NCBI RefSeq assembly: GCF_029867415.1
Contig: NW_026705569.1
Span: forward strand, 62,001-126,000
Reading direction: 5' to 3'
Source of the DNA: Vicia villosa
Taxonomy: Eukaryota > Streptophyta > Magnoliopsida > Fabales > Fabaceae
Length of the DNA: 64,000 bases
Shown piece after piece: positions 23,461-34,518 of this stretch. The notes under the pieces are model-generated. The model did not search any database. It was not told the origin of the DNA and worked only from the letters and a program-made list of their open reading frames with translations. Numbering within the stretch: the stretch's first letter is position 1; each line of letters opens with the position of its first letter. The position numbers and the translations under genes are program-made.

Positions 23461-23590
23461 AATTAGATTCACATAAACACACAAGTAATATCATTATTGC
23501 ATACACCAATTACCTAAGCTGATAAATTAGATTTACAGAAACACACAAGTAATATCATTATTGCATACACCAATTACCTAAGCTGATTAA
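23461..23590 (+). repeat. Tandem repeat, about 63-bp unit, two copies plus a partial third
   Basis: Units share 'attagatt(c/t)aca', 'acacacaagtaatatcatta' and 'ccaattacctaagctgat'. It lies just upstream of the Helitron-like terminus. Confidence 0.85.
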
Positions 23591-23776
23591 TATGATTACC
23601 ACATACACCAATTAACTATAAAAATAGGAAATTGTTAGAATTTAATAAAATAACATGTGTATTTTAATTTGGTCTTTGTTTTTTAAGCTAATTAAGCTAA
23701 TTAAATTATTTAAAAATAATAATAAAATAATAATCAAACATTTTAGAATCTCCTTAGTGCTCCTTTTCCCTTTTAT

Positions 23777-23805
23777 CCCGTGCCTCGCACGGGTTTACAC
23801 ACTAG
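23777..23805 (+). mobile_element. Helitron-like 3' terminus
   Basis: A 7-bp-stem hairpin (CCCGTGC-ctc-GCACGGG, 23777-23793) is followed after eight bases by CTAG at 23802-23805, next to a T. A GC-rich hairpin just before CTRR is the known 3' end signature of plant Helitrons. I could not place the 5' TC end and see no Rep/helicase frame, so this would be a non-autonomous copy or a solo end. Confidence 0.55.
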
Positions 23806-24627
23806 TATATATAAGGGGACAACTTCTCTACCCATCACAAAAAGATGGGTAGTGTACATTCCACCAATCAGATGACACCATTTAATTTTTATGTATTTAA
23901 TTATTTATCATATAAAATAATTGTTTGATGTTTTCAATGCATTTTACACTAAAGGTAACCTTACCCACCTTTTTGAGGTGGGTAAATAAGAATTCACCAT
24001 ATATAAAGTATAATACTTTTCCTTTTGTCAAAAGAATTACTATATGAAAAACAAGTGTAAACAGTTGTTTATGGACAAACCACAGTGTATTAATTGAATT
24101 GGTCTCTTTTGTTCATTATCTTCTCTATTTATCTCTATGAATTTCTATTATCAAAAAGTTTGGTTGATTTGATTCCTTCCACAGAAGTACAATTTGTGGA
24201 ATTTGGTAGATGGATGTGAGAGCCAGACAACATTTTTTTTGGATACCGTTAATAGTTGGATGAGACATTTGTGAAAATTATTGGTTCTATGTGTAAGATC
24301 ATCGATCATTCATATTTTTCTATGGCATTATTCGTCGGCACTAAAGTTTATATTCTAGCACAGATTTGTTGGCAAACTCTATTGGCAATGGCATACTGTC
24401 TCCACAGTAGCGATTTTGGTATATCTCTATGGAAATTTTTAGTTAGAGCAAACGCAGATATGTTTATATTTGGTGGTTTCTCTTTTCGCCAATGTTTGTT
24501 AGTTTCTTGGTTTATAGAAGGACAAAAGAAGAATGATCTACAAAAAGACAATAACTAAGAGTGTATCTAGTTTAAGATTTGTTATGATGCGTTCTATTAT
24601 GTTTTTTATTTATTATGGTATATATAT
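23806..24627. other. No gene recognised
   Basis: There is a short paired motif (tacccatc...gatgggta and tacccacc...ggtgggta, about 23830-23990) that may be a small MITE. A 100-codon ORF at 24256 has hydrophobic stretches but no recognisable family or clear splice support; I do not call it. Confidence 0.35.
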
Positions 24628-24663
24628 ACTCCCTCTACCCATTATTATAAACAAGAAAAATAT

Positions 24664-24832
24664 TAATCAGCGCTCTTAGGACAATGATTAAGCATTCTAA
24701 AATAGTAAATTTATCTTGGTAATCTACGTTGTCTTGAAAATTGAAATATTAAATTTTCTATAACATATTTTCTTTTTTTTTGGGATGCTTAACCATTGCC
24801 GTGAGGGCATTGGTTAGCAAAATTCTATAAAC
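24664..24832. mobile_element. Nested MITE, probably Mutator-like
   Basis: Inverted ends 'ggacaatgattaagcat' and 'gatgcttaaccattgccgt' flank an AT-rich core. They resemble the ends of the element at 59433-59854 (ggacactggttaaacat). Limits are approximate. Confidence 0.5.
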
Positions 24833-24849
24833 AATTATGAGAAAAGGGG

Positions 24850-25010
24850 TGATGCAGTGACAGTGTAAAATATTTTTACACTGTCAACCAATCACCACCC
24901 ATGTATTCAATTAAATTATTTTTTTATTAAAAAAAACTTAATGACATGACACATTTATGATTTTCTATTGGATGACAATGTAAAATAATTTTACACTGTC
25001 AGTGCACTAC
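24850..25010. mobile_element. MITE family A (TGACAGTGTAAAA ends), copy 1
   Basis: Inverted ends around TGACAGTGTAAAAT and ATTTTACACTGTCA. The middle reads 'caccaccatg/tgacatggca'-like phrases on one or other strand. Related copies: about 26772-26930, 28535-28682 and 48905-49064. Confidence 0.8.
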
Positions 25011-25159
25011 CTTTTAACTCAACAATTATTCTCTTTTTAGTTTCATAATAAATGTATCTCATCTTTTATGTAGACTAGATACATTTATTATTCAATGAAT
25101 CTAAAAAGAAAATATTTGCTTATAATTTCGGCCGGAGGGAGTATATATTAATATTATAT

Positions 25160-25441
25160 AGCATTTGCTAACATAGACCCATTTGATTTTATGGAGGTCT
25201 ATTTTAACAACATGCACCTTATGATGCTTTTAATTATTTTTTAGTTAAATCTTGCTAAAACACACATTCATAAAAATACGTTGGTGTATTTTAGCAAACC
25301 CCGCCGAGTTTTGCTAAAATACACCCACTTATTTTTTATGAAGGTTTTAGCAACATGCACCTTAAGGTGTATTTAACTATTTAGTAGTTAATGCTTGCTA
25401 AAATAAACCTTCATAAAAACAAGTGGGTCTACGTTAGCAAA
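25160..25441. mobile_element. Dimeric MITE
   Basis: Two half-elements lie side by side. Each is bounded by inverted TTTGCTAAxxTA ends: 25161-25301 and 25313-25441, joined by about 11 bp (ccccgccgagt). The outer ends (TTTGCTAACATAGACCCA and TGGGTCTACGTTAGCAAA) also pair. The repeated 'caacatgcacctta' core shows the halves are copies of one family. Confidence 0.75.
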
Positions 25442-25444
25442 CTC

Positions 25445-25445
<1 letters not shown>

Positions 25446-25517
<72 letters not shown>

Positions 25518-25623
25518 CTCTCCATATTTAATTACTTATTAATTTTAACCATTAGATCGAAAAAAAATCAATGGTCATGATAAAGAGTAAGTCTTGATAA
25601 TTTATTCTTGGAGTAAGAATATC

Positions 25624-25717
<94 letters not shown>
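25446..25717. repeat. Two (TA)n microsatellites with a short unique spacer
   Basis: TA runs at about 25446-25514 and 25627-25717. The spacer holds no gene. Confidence 0.95.
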
Positions 25718-25719
<2 letters not shown>

Positions 25720-26081
25720 CATAGATAACACGATTTCTATAATAATAAAATTAAATATTGTTTAAAAAAAAAAAAGTGGAGTTACTAGGTTAAATGTAAA
25801 ATCTTCTAGAAACAAGAGACGTGTTTGGTCAATCCAATACTGGGGTTGTATTTGGTCAATCCAATACTACTATGTTTCTATAAAAAAGAACATATCTGAG
25901 ATTATTTTCATAATATTCAACAATTTTACACCAGCATATATGTGTTGGTGGCATCTCTGTTTGTTAGAAAGCTGAATATAGTTATCAAAAATGGATATAA
26001 GTAATTTAATATATGAAAAGGATGGTTTGGGTTACATTTTACAAATTAATATAAAAAATAATAAAAAAATATGATATCTCT

Positions 26082-26342
26082 AGAATATTCTGTCATTCAA
26101 TTGAAAAGAGAAGCTTGTTGGAGGCTTTCTGTTATGTCTTATTGAGATTAGGAATATATATGACAAATATGACTCAAGTGTGTTGGAGGTTTGCTGTTGT
26201 GTCTTATTGAATGAACTTCAGTGCCATATTTGTATAGGTCAAGAGCAATGGACAGTGAAATTTGCGGCATCATCTCCGGCACTAGAACATTTTATTATTG
26301 TGTTAAATAATTCTTGAAGCCTGCAAAATAGATAAAAATTTT
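26082..26342 (+). repeat. Dispersed repeat, copy 2 (of 18590-18850)
   Basis: Same orientation and length as the first copy, with small differences and short indels. Non-coding. Confidence 0.8.
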
Positions 26343-26771
26343 AGAGATATTAAAGGAATTAATTAAGACTTATTTTTTTAAAAAGCATATATGATCGAAT
26401 AAGTTGAATATTGTTTCTCATGGATCAAATGCTCCAGCAGATGGATGAATCTATAGTTAAATAATGGTGGATAATTAATTGAATTGACACTCCTATTTTA
26501 AATGACACTTGTTTATAGTTTTTTACTTTTGAGTTGTGAAAAGAGAGAATAGTTGAGTTTAGAGACAACTTATTCAAGATATTTATATAAAAAAACAAAT
26601 ATTATTCAAAGTATACCATGTATTTTGTTGAATTATTCAAACTATATCGTGAAGTTTGAATGACCACAAATATTTTTACTAAACAATAAATATATCTAAG
26701 AAAAGTATTTATAAGAACATGTGTCAAAGAACATTTGAAGTCTTAAATTGACCAAATATACTGCATTGAAT

Positions 26772-26930
26772 TGAATGAGACTGTAAAATATAGTTTTACA
26801 TTATCACCTAATCAAACTTTATCATTTAGTTATGTCATATCATTAACTTAAAAATTACAGTATGATGTAGCAGGATACATGATGGTTATTGATTGATAGT
26901 GTAAAATTATTTTACACCGTCGATACATAT
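26772..26930. mobile_element. MITE family A, copy 2
   Basis: Diverged copy of the TGACAGTGTAAAA-ended family (gtgtaaaattattttacac at the right end). It lies inside duplication copy A. Confidence 0.65.
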
Positions 26931-26933
26931 CTG

Positions 26934-27111
<178 letters not shown>

Positions 27112-28109
27112 GACTGATAGAAATTATCATCAACCGATCACTCAGAAGGAGTTGTCATTCATTTAGAACGTTCTCAATGAAGGAGAACTACCCTACAGAA
27201 GAATACCGGTGATCCAAGTCTCTGATACATTCAATGACTCTCTGCATCACTCGCCCAAATAACATGATACAAGGCGCCAATGAATTGCTGAATAACATGT
27301 ACAACATTGTTCAACTGCAAAATTCACAAGGAATAAAGAGGAGATTGCTTTGTCTCGAAGAAAGCCTGCACGACGCTCTTCAATGGGGGAACACCGTGCA
27401 TGAAGCTATATAATAAAGAAGTCAAGTCTCCATCCTTGAGCCGACCGTGTCGAGAAAAGACGAAGCTCTGAAATCTCAAAATCACCAATGGAGCAATAAG
27501 CGTTAGAGTCCTCCTTAGAGTCTCGGGGGAGGTAGAGATATTCATACTGCTCCACAAGACCAAGTAGAAAAACAATCGACAAAGAATCTAGTGAAGTATT
27601 TGTATGCGCCAGAATTTTGGATAGCAGAATACCAAAATCAATAAAGAAGCCTCTTAAACTGGGCGAAAACATAGAAATGGGAAACATGGATGAGCACGTG
27701 CAACTCGTTAACTATCAGTTGAATTACTTCAAGGGTGAATTTTATGACAGCTAGTTGTTCCCCATAACCAACGATGGTAGATTGCCATTGGATTTCATAA
27801 AGAAAATATGACTCAATAATATCTATTTAAAAAATTAAATAATAAACTAATAGTATAAAATAATTTTATATTATCAGTGAATTATAACTGTTAAATTTCT
27901 ATAAATATATATTTCTTTGTAAATTATATTTAAAATATCATTGGTGAATGGTTGTGATACACATATTGTGTAAAATATTTTATACTATGCATAATAATCA
28001 TTCTTAAAATTAAATACACCACTAACATTATTAATATCAAATGAGTTCAATTCTATTTCAATTCAAGAGTAGTTTATTTTATGGATGAATTTATATTTGA
28101 ATAAGGGGG

Positions 28110-29300
28110 GATTATTAAATTGAACTGACACTCCTATTTTAAATGACACTTGTTTATAGTTTTTTATTTTTGGGTTGTGAAAGAGAGAATAAATGAGTCT
28201 AGAGACAACTTATTCAAGATATTTTTTTTATAAAAATACAAATATATTCAAAGTATACCATGTATGTTGTTGAATTATTCAAACTATACCGTGAAGTTTG
28301 AATGACCACAAATATTTTTATTAAACAATAAAATATCTAGCAAAAGTATTTATAAGAACTTCTGTCAAAGAACATTTGAAGTCCTAAATTGACCAAATAA
28401 ATTAGATAAGCATTTATAATTAATTTGGTATATTAAATATATAATTAAATTAAATCTTTTTAAGCTTAAAACATTGAAGCATAGACTTAAATATTTGTTA
28501 TATATATAAGAAGTCAATGAGTATGCACGGACTGTGTAAATTAGTTTTACATTATCATCTAATCGGAATTCATCATTCAGCCATGTCATAACATTAACTT
28601 AAAAATTACAGTATGATATGGTGGGATACATGATGGTGATTGATTGACAATGTAAAATTATTTTACACTATCAGTGCATATCCCATAATTATGATTAATT
28701 GATCACTCAGAAGGAGTTGTAGTTCATCTAAAACGTTCTCAATAAAGAAGAACTACCTTATAGAAGAATAATGGTGATCCAAGTCTTAGATACATTCAAT
28801 GACTCTCTAGAGCATTTGCCTAGCACATAACAGGATACAAGGTACCAATGAATTGCTGAATAGCATGTACAACATTGTTCGGCAGCAAAATTCACAAAGC
28901 AATAAAGGGGAGATTGCTTTGACTCGAAGAAAGCCTGCACAATTCTCTTCCATGGGGGAATATCGTCCAAGAAGCTATTTAATAAAGAAGTCAAATCACC
29001 ATCCTTGAGTCGACCGTGTCGATAAAAGACGGAGCTTTGAAATCTCAAAATCACCAAAGGAGCAACAAGCGCTAGAGTTCTCCTTAGAGTCGTGGGGGAG
29101 GCAGAGATATCCATGCTCCTCTATATGACCAAGTAGAAAAACATCCGCCAAAGAATCTGTTTAAGTATCTTGTATGCGCCTGCATTTTGGATAGTAGAAT
29201 ACCAAAATCATTGGAGAAGCCTCTTAAGCTGGGTGAAAACAAGAGAAAGGGAAACTTGGACGAGCACGTGCAACTCGTCAACAAACAGTTGAATTAATTC
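28110..29300 (+). repeat. Segmental duplication, copy B
   Basis: Second copy of 26470-27735, in direct orientation about 1.6 kb on. It continues into a longer gag remnant (to about 29640). Confidence 0.85.
28535..28682. mobile_element. MITE family A, copy 3
   Basis: Same place inside duplication copy B as copy 2 is in copy A, so the insertion came before the duplication. Confidence 0.7.
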
Positions 29301-29640
29301 CATGCTAATGAAGCCTCCAAGTGTAAATTGTTTGCGTTAATTTTGATCGAACTAGCCAGGCTATGGTTCAACGCTCTACCAGACGAGAGCATTAAGTCTT
29401 GGACGAACTTCTGTGAGAGATTCACCACTGACTTCACTTCCTAAAAAAGGCAGCCAATGATAGTAGTTTCCTTGAGCGAGATCACTTAAGGAAAGAAGGA
29501 GAGCCTCGGAGCTTACATTGACCGATTCACGCAAGTGACCGTGGAAGTAGAATGAGTTGTAGAAGGTCTCAAGTACTATAAATTCAAGAACAGGCTACTA
29601 CGAGATAGCTCTTTCAGACAAAAGCTTGGGAGAACAAAAG
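28860..29640 (+). pseudogene. Ty3/gypsy gag remnant
   Basis: Plus-strand frames, broken by stops and shifts, show the retrotransposon gag domain: LDEHVQLVNKQLN, ANEASKCKLFALILIELARLWFNAL, SWTNFCERFTTDF, SLGAYIDRFTQV (read from about 29260 to 29560). Stops fall between these blocks, so it is dead. A shorter copy of its upstream part lies at about 27300-27730. The minus-strand ORFs over both copies are antisense shadows. A further gag-like scrap is at about 30296-30470 (LERAKRIYQALQRD). Confidence 0.7.
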
Positions 29641-30700
29641 TTCATAACATGAAAAAAGGAATGCTTAATCAATTACCTTACTCTCCATACAATGGGTTAA
29701 TTGATTAGCCTTGGTTAATACATCAATTTTTCTTCAAATAATGGCATGGTTAATCAATAAACATGGTCTCCCTTGCAATGGAGTTAATCGATTAGCCTTT
29801 TGTGGACTTAGAGAAATTAAAAGTTTAACAATGCCACATTTTTTATTTTGAAAATAATGCATAAAATTATTTTTAATCTTTTTACTTTGAGCATTTAATG
29901 TGTATAACCATTTATTTAAACATTGTATTTTGTTTATGATTCAATAACATTGAAATTCAAATCTTGGCACAAACTTGATATTTGATTCAATGTTATTTTT
30001 TCTTTGATATTTCTTCTTAAGATAGCCTTCTGTCTTCATCAAAATCAAGCTAAGAATGATAACATATCTTCTTTACGCAGGTGTTCAATGATATGACAAT
30101 CCGATTGTAGGGGTACATCAAATTAATGATATTTGTATGAGAGGGGAATGAGACTCGGTCCATCAGCTCCTTGTTCCTTGTAGTTTTCTGCATAAGTGTT
30201 TACAATTGCATTCTTTAAAACCTGTCTGCATCTACCTGGGACGTTATAGCCTCACTGGTCCATCTCAAGCTCAAATATCATAATCTTTAAGAAGAGTTGG
30301 TTACAATCAATGTCGATCTCGAACGAGCGAAAAGGATATATCAAGCACTTCAGCGAGACCGAGGAGAATACAATGCAATGGAAATCAATGTGGCATCCCT
30401 AACTGGCCAATTCAGAAGCATGAACCTCCAGCCTTCCAACAGTGGCTGATCTAACGAGAAGCAACAGAGAAAGAGAATTTATTTTTATTTGTGCATGTTA
30501 ATTATTCTTCTTCTAGTATTTTAGATGTGAATGAGATTTTCAAACTTATGTTCATTCTTTAGAGGAAGGAGAGACCAAAAATTAAAGTTCCTAACTTTAG
30601 AGGAACAATTCTTTAACAAAATTTTTTAGAGAGACAAAAAGTAAAAATGTCTAACTTTAGAGAGACTTTAAACCTATTTAATCCTTAAAAATATATGAAA

Positions 30701-30751
<51 letters not shown>

Positions 30752-30906
30752 ATTACCAAAAAAAATTTACTTACAAAAATAAAGTCCTAATGAAGTTCAT
30801 TGTAATATTTTTTAACAATATATTTCTTTTTATTTTGACAAATTGTATTCATAAAGAAGTCAAAACAAATTGTATTCATAAAATATATTTCTTTGATTCA
30901 GTTAAT
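29641..30906. other. No intact gene; scattered gypsy remnants and a (TA)n tract
   Basis: A weak gag-like piece near 30296-30470 and a TA microsatellite at 30707-30749 are the only features seen. Confidence 0.5.
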
Positions 30907-30907
30907 A

Positions 30908-31195
30908 TTACTACGCAAAAAAAAAAAAATTTAATAGCGCCTTTTAAAGGATTTAATAGCGCTTTTAAGCACTATTAATGCCCCGCTCTTATAGATTAGA
31001 AACCTATAATAGCGCTTTCATGTATTATTAAAAGCATAGTCTTAAATAGCGTTTTAGAAAAAGTGTTATCATAACCCTTATTTTTGTACCAGTATTTAAT
31101 ATCACTTTTTTATTGTAGTCGCTATCTTTAATAGCATGTTTCAAAAAACTGCTATTAAATGTCATTGTTTTAATATTTTTTTATTCTATTAAAAA
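30908..31195. mobile_element. CACTA-like end fragment
   Basis: Several copies of 'aatagcgctttt/aaa' and its complement follow an 'attACTACGCAAAAAA' start, which is one base away from a CACTA terminus. The GCGC-centred repeats recall the subterminal array at 620-1125. No right end or transposase is near. Probably a solo end or deletion derivative. Confidence 0.45.
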
Positions 31196-31199
31196 GTAA

Positions 31200-32790
31200 T
31201 ACAACTTTTGTAACTCAGTATTTTTACAAAACTAACATATCCATTCTTCTCAAAATATGAATATTAACCTTGCAGGTGACAAGAAATTACATGGTCAATC
31301 AATTTATATCAATCTAAAATTTAATAACAATTGAGTCATATTATCCTAAAAAACCAAAACTTATCCATCACATGCTACTAGAATAGAAAAGAAGAAAAAA
31401 AAATGCAGACCTCTCACACACAAATAAACAACACAATGGTTGAATTTATGAGGCAAGCCAATTTGCTTTAACAGTATGCTTTAAACCAATTTTTAGCATC
31501 TTAGTCTTCACAAGAGAGACATGGTAGAGTGCCACTGTAACACAAAAATAATCCAGCTCCCACTGCATATAGTCATATTTTGTCTAGCCTTCAAAAATAA
31601 ACAACTAAACTTAATAAGAGTAAGGAGCTTCACAAAGCCAAATTCATTATCAGTGCTATAAAAAATGTTAATAAAAATCTCCACCAAGTTTTATCTTCTC
31701 TACATATGTTTTGAACATATAATACATAAGTAAATTAAAAGTATAAGAAGTGAGGTGTCTAAGATATCACAAAATTAAGTATTTGATTAGTCTTTTAAAT
31801 TGTGATTATGCTCAAAGTTACAAAAAAAAGTAACATTTTAGTAAATTATGAAAATTAATGTTGAATTGAACATCGGACTTGCAAGACATATCTAATGCAT
31901 GGTTCAATTATTTTAAATACTCTAGCCAAAACAAAAGTATGATCAAATTACTTAAATACCCAAACACTAAATTCATTCTATTCTTAGAACTTGACTTTAC
32001 AAACAAATTTAGAAAAGATTATAAGCTTGATGACATGTCATTACATTAATATTACTTTAGAAGAGTGGAAACATAGCAGTTATTAGAGAGTAGGAGATTT
32101 TGGTCTTGATTTTAGTAAAAGAATTTGCATGCTATAATTTATTAATATTATTATGCATTATGAAATTAAGAAGTTATGGAAATTTTTCTTATTAAACTAT
32201 ACACCCTGTCAATTAACCATCAGATATATGTAGAATCTTTCCTATTCATTTCATTTTCAATGCATAAAGATAACATACTTTTTACTTATTTTTTACTTAT
32301 TTAATGATAGCTAAGGCCCGTGTGCAGGCAATCAATGAAGTAATTTTCTTTTCATAAAGAAACAAATATGGGTTTCATTTGTATTAATAGAATAAGAATG
32401 TATGCTTAACTTTTTTTAATTTATAATATATACATATATAGTGCATATATTACAGATTAAAAGTTAAATTATAAATAACTAATCACTCTCAAAAGGCATG
32501 GTTGTTAACTATAGGTGCTTGTACTCTTGGATAGCTAGGAGGTGTAATTGTTGGATACCTAGTGGTCTAAGTTCTAGGATGTTATGAGTTTTTAGCTAGT
32601 GGAACTTTAAAATGTGGTGCCTCGAGCATTTGTAAATTATATAATTGATCGTACAGTCCACCAGAATTATCACTTGATGCACTAAAGATATCATCAATGA
32701 CTCCATGGTCATCACCATTTCTTCTTTCAATGACAACAAGGTGGCTAACAGATTGATTTTATTGAAAATGTCAGCCAAAGTTTTGGACAG
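31200..32790. other. Non-coding AT-rich stretch
   Basis: No ORF with recognisable content and no bounded repeat seen. Confidence 0.5.
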
Positions 32791-32792
32791 AT

Positions 32793-34518
32793 TTGTTGAT
32801 TGCTATGGGGATATTCTAGATTTATTGAATGTCAATATCCAAAAAGAAGCCATCACTGCCTTTGTTCAGTTCTATGATCCTCCGCTCAGGTGTTTCACCT
32901 TCTAAGATTTCCAGTTAGCACCTACTCTGGAAGAGTTCGACAAGATTCTGGGATTTTCTAAAATAAAAAAAAGAACCCTATACGGGAATCGGAAAGGTAG
33001 TTAAGGTCGTTGACTTAGCCCAAACATTGGAAATACCCTTCACAGATCTAATTCTAAATTACAAATATGATGGTGATGTCCGAGGGATTAAAAGATCATT
33101 CTTAGAATCACAAGCTATGTCTTATGCTCAGAAAAAAAAAAGGAGATCTGCGGAAATCTTTTGGCTCTTTTAATGTTTGGGGTGGTTTTGTTTCCAAGAT
33201 TTATTGATTATGTGGACCCTGCTGCTATCCATGTGTTTTTGTCTGTGAAGGTTTTTGAAGCGAATCCAACTCCTACTATACTAGCTAACATTTATTATGC
33301 TATTCATACCCGTTGTGAGAAAAAGAAAGGAATATTGTTTTGTTGTGTCCATATACTATTTTCTTGGTTGATGTTTCATCTGTATAAGGCAAGCTATTTG
33401 GTTAAGGACTTGGCTAGGCACGAATGGTCACAAAAATTGAGGGCTCTCAACGCTGATATTATATTCTGGTATACAAGGAAGCTTAATTTTGAAAGGGTTG
33501 TTTACAAATGTGGGGATTTTCCTTATGTTAGCTCTACGCCAGTTGGGATATCCTATGAATGATAAGTCTTCCGAAGATCAAATCAAAGAGTTAATTATGT
33601 ATAATTGGGGAAATGAGATCCAAGAACACTAAAGAAGGTTATTCAAGCTTGGAGTTTTGTTCAAACGAACAATTTTGGGCAAAAGAATGTTATAGCAAGG
33701 GATCATTATACTAAATGGGTTCTTGAAAGAGTTGAGAAGAATCATTTACCATTTGTTGTGGATCATGCGTATAAGCCCGACACTCCTGATCCAGTTCTTT
33801 TATCCGTAGAAGAGATAGAAGAACTTAGGGCAGCCCTAGAGGCCTCCCTAAAAGAAAAGGAAGGTTTAGAGCTTAAAATGCAACAACTAACTAATGAAAG
33901 GAGTCAGCTACACCTTGATCTCAAGGATAAAAATAAGGAACTTCAAGCTACTAAGGAAGAAGGGGATAAAGAAAGGAATAAAAGGAAACGTACAATGGAT
34001 GGCATGTTAAGTGCCAATTTCAATTTGGTTTCGAATAATGAGAGGTTGGAGGAAGCAAATATGGAGGCTACAAAATGGAAAAGATACTATGACCAAGCTA
34101 TTCAGGATAAGAGGGAAGCTGAAGAGGTCTTAGAGCTTGAAGACAAGTCTCGAGAACAAGAGGGGCAGATAAAGGGCCATGCTTTTGACCTTCAAGAAAG
34201 CCGCAATTCAGAACAAAGGGAACGTCTAGGAAAAATAGCTGCTGAAGAGCTACTCTTAAGTCGTACCATTGAATATGAAAGGGCTCTCCAAGCCTTGATT
34301 GCACTTAGGGAGACTTTCATGCGCCAAAGGGATATCTTTGAGGAGGCATGGGCTGAAAGAGAACATTGGAAAAAGCAATATACGACATTTCTACTGCAAA
34401 TGAGCATGTTAGCATGATTCCCGAACTTCTCAAGGACTACCTAAAGTATCAAGAAAAGTACGAGAAGATGGTGTTTTTATGCAACAATCTCATCCATGAC
34501 ATTCCTTGGAGCGTGCAG
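32793..34518 (+). pseudogene. DUF7745-like / coiled-coil ORF, left arm of a palindrome
   Basis: The frame encodes a plant DUF7745-like domain (DCYGDILDLLNVNI, FYDPPLRCFTF, LAPTLEEFDKI, FIDYVDPAAIHVFLSV) and then a highly charged coiled coil (from about 33830). A stop after CFTF (32903), frameshifts at about 32960-33160 and a shift near 34380 break it. It is an inverted copy of 34588-36302 and lacks the first exon found there. In legumes such ORFs occur in giant Ogre/Tat retrotransposons ahead of gag; that link is from general knowledge and not tested here. Confidence 0.65.

Larger units (their letters stand above)
24628..25142. mobile_element. Stowaway-like MITE with two other MITEs nested in it
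   Basis: Ends ACTCCCTC and GAGGGAGT sit in TA flanks, as in Stowaway/Tc1-type MITEs ('ctccctc...ggagggag'). The 515-bp length is explained by two insertions: one at about 24664-24832 and one at about 24850-25010. Confidence 0.75.

Noticed and set aside
24256..24558. 100-codon hydrophobic ORF on the plus strand
   Set aside because: No family signature, no clear splice or promoter context; an antisense ORF overlaps it equally well. Kept only as a note.
27324..29284. Minus-strand ORFs of up to 118 codons
   Set aside because: Antisense to the plus-strand gypsy gag remnants, which match a known domain.
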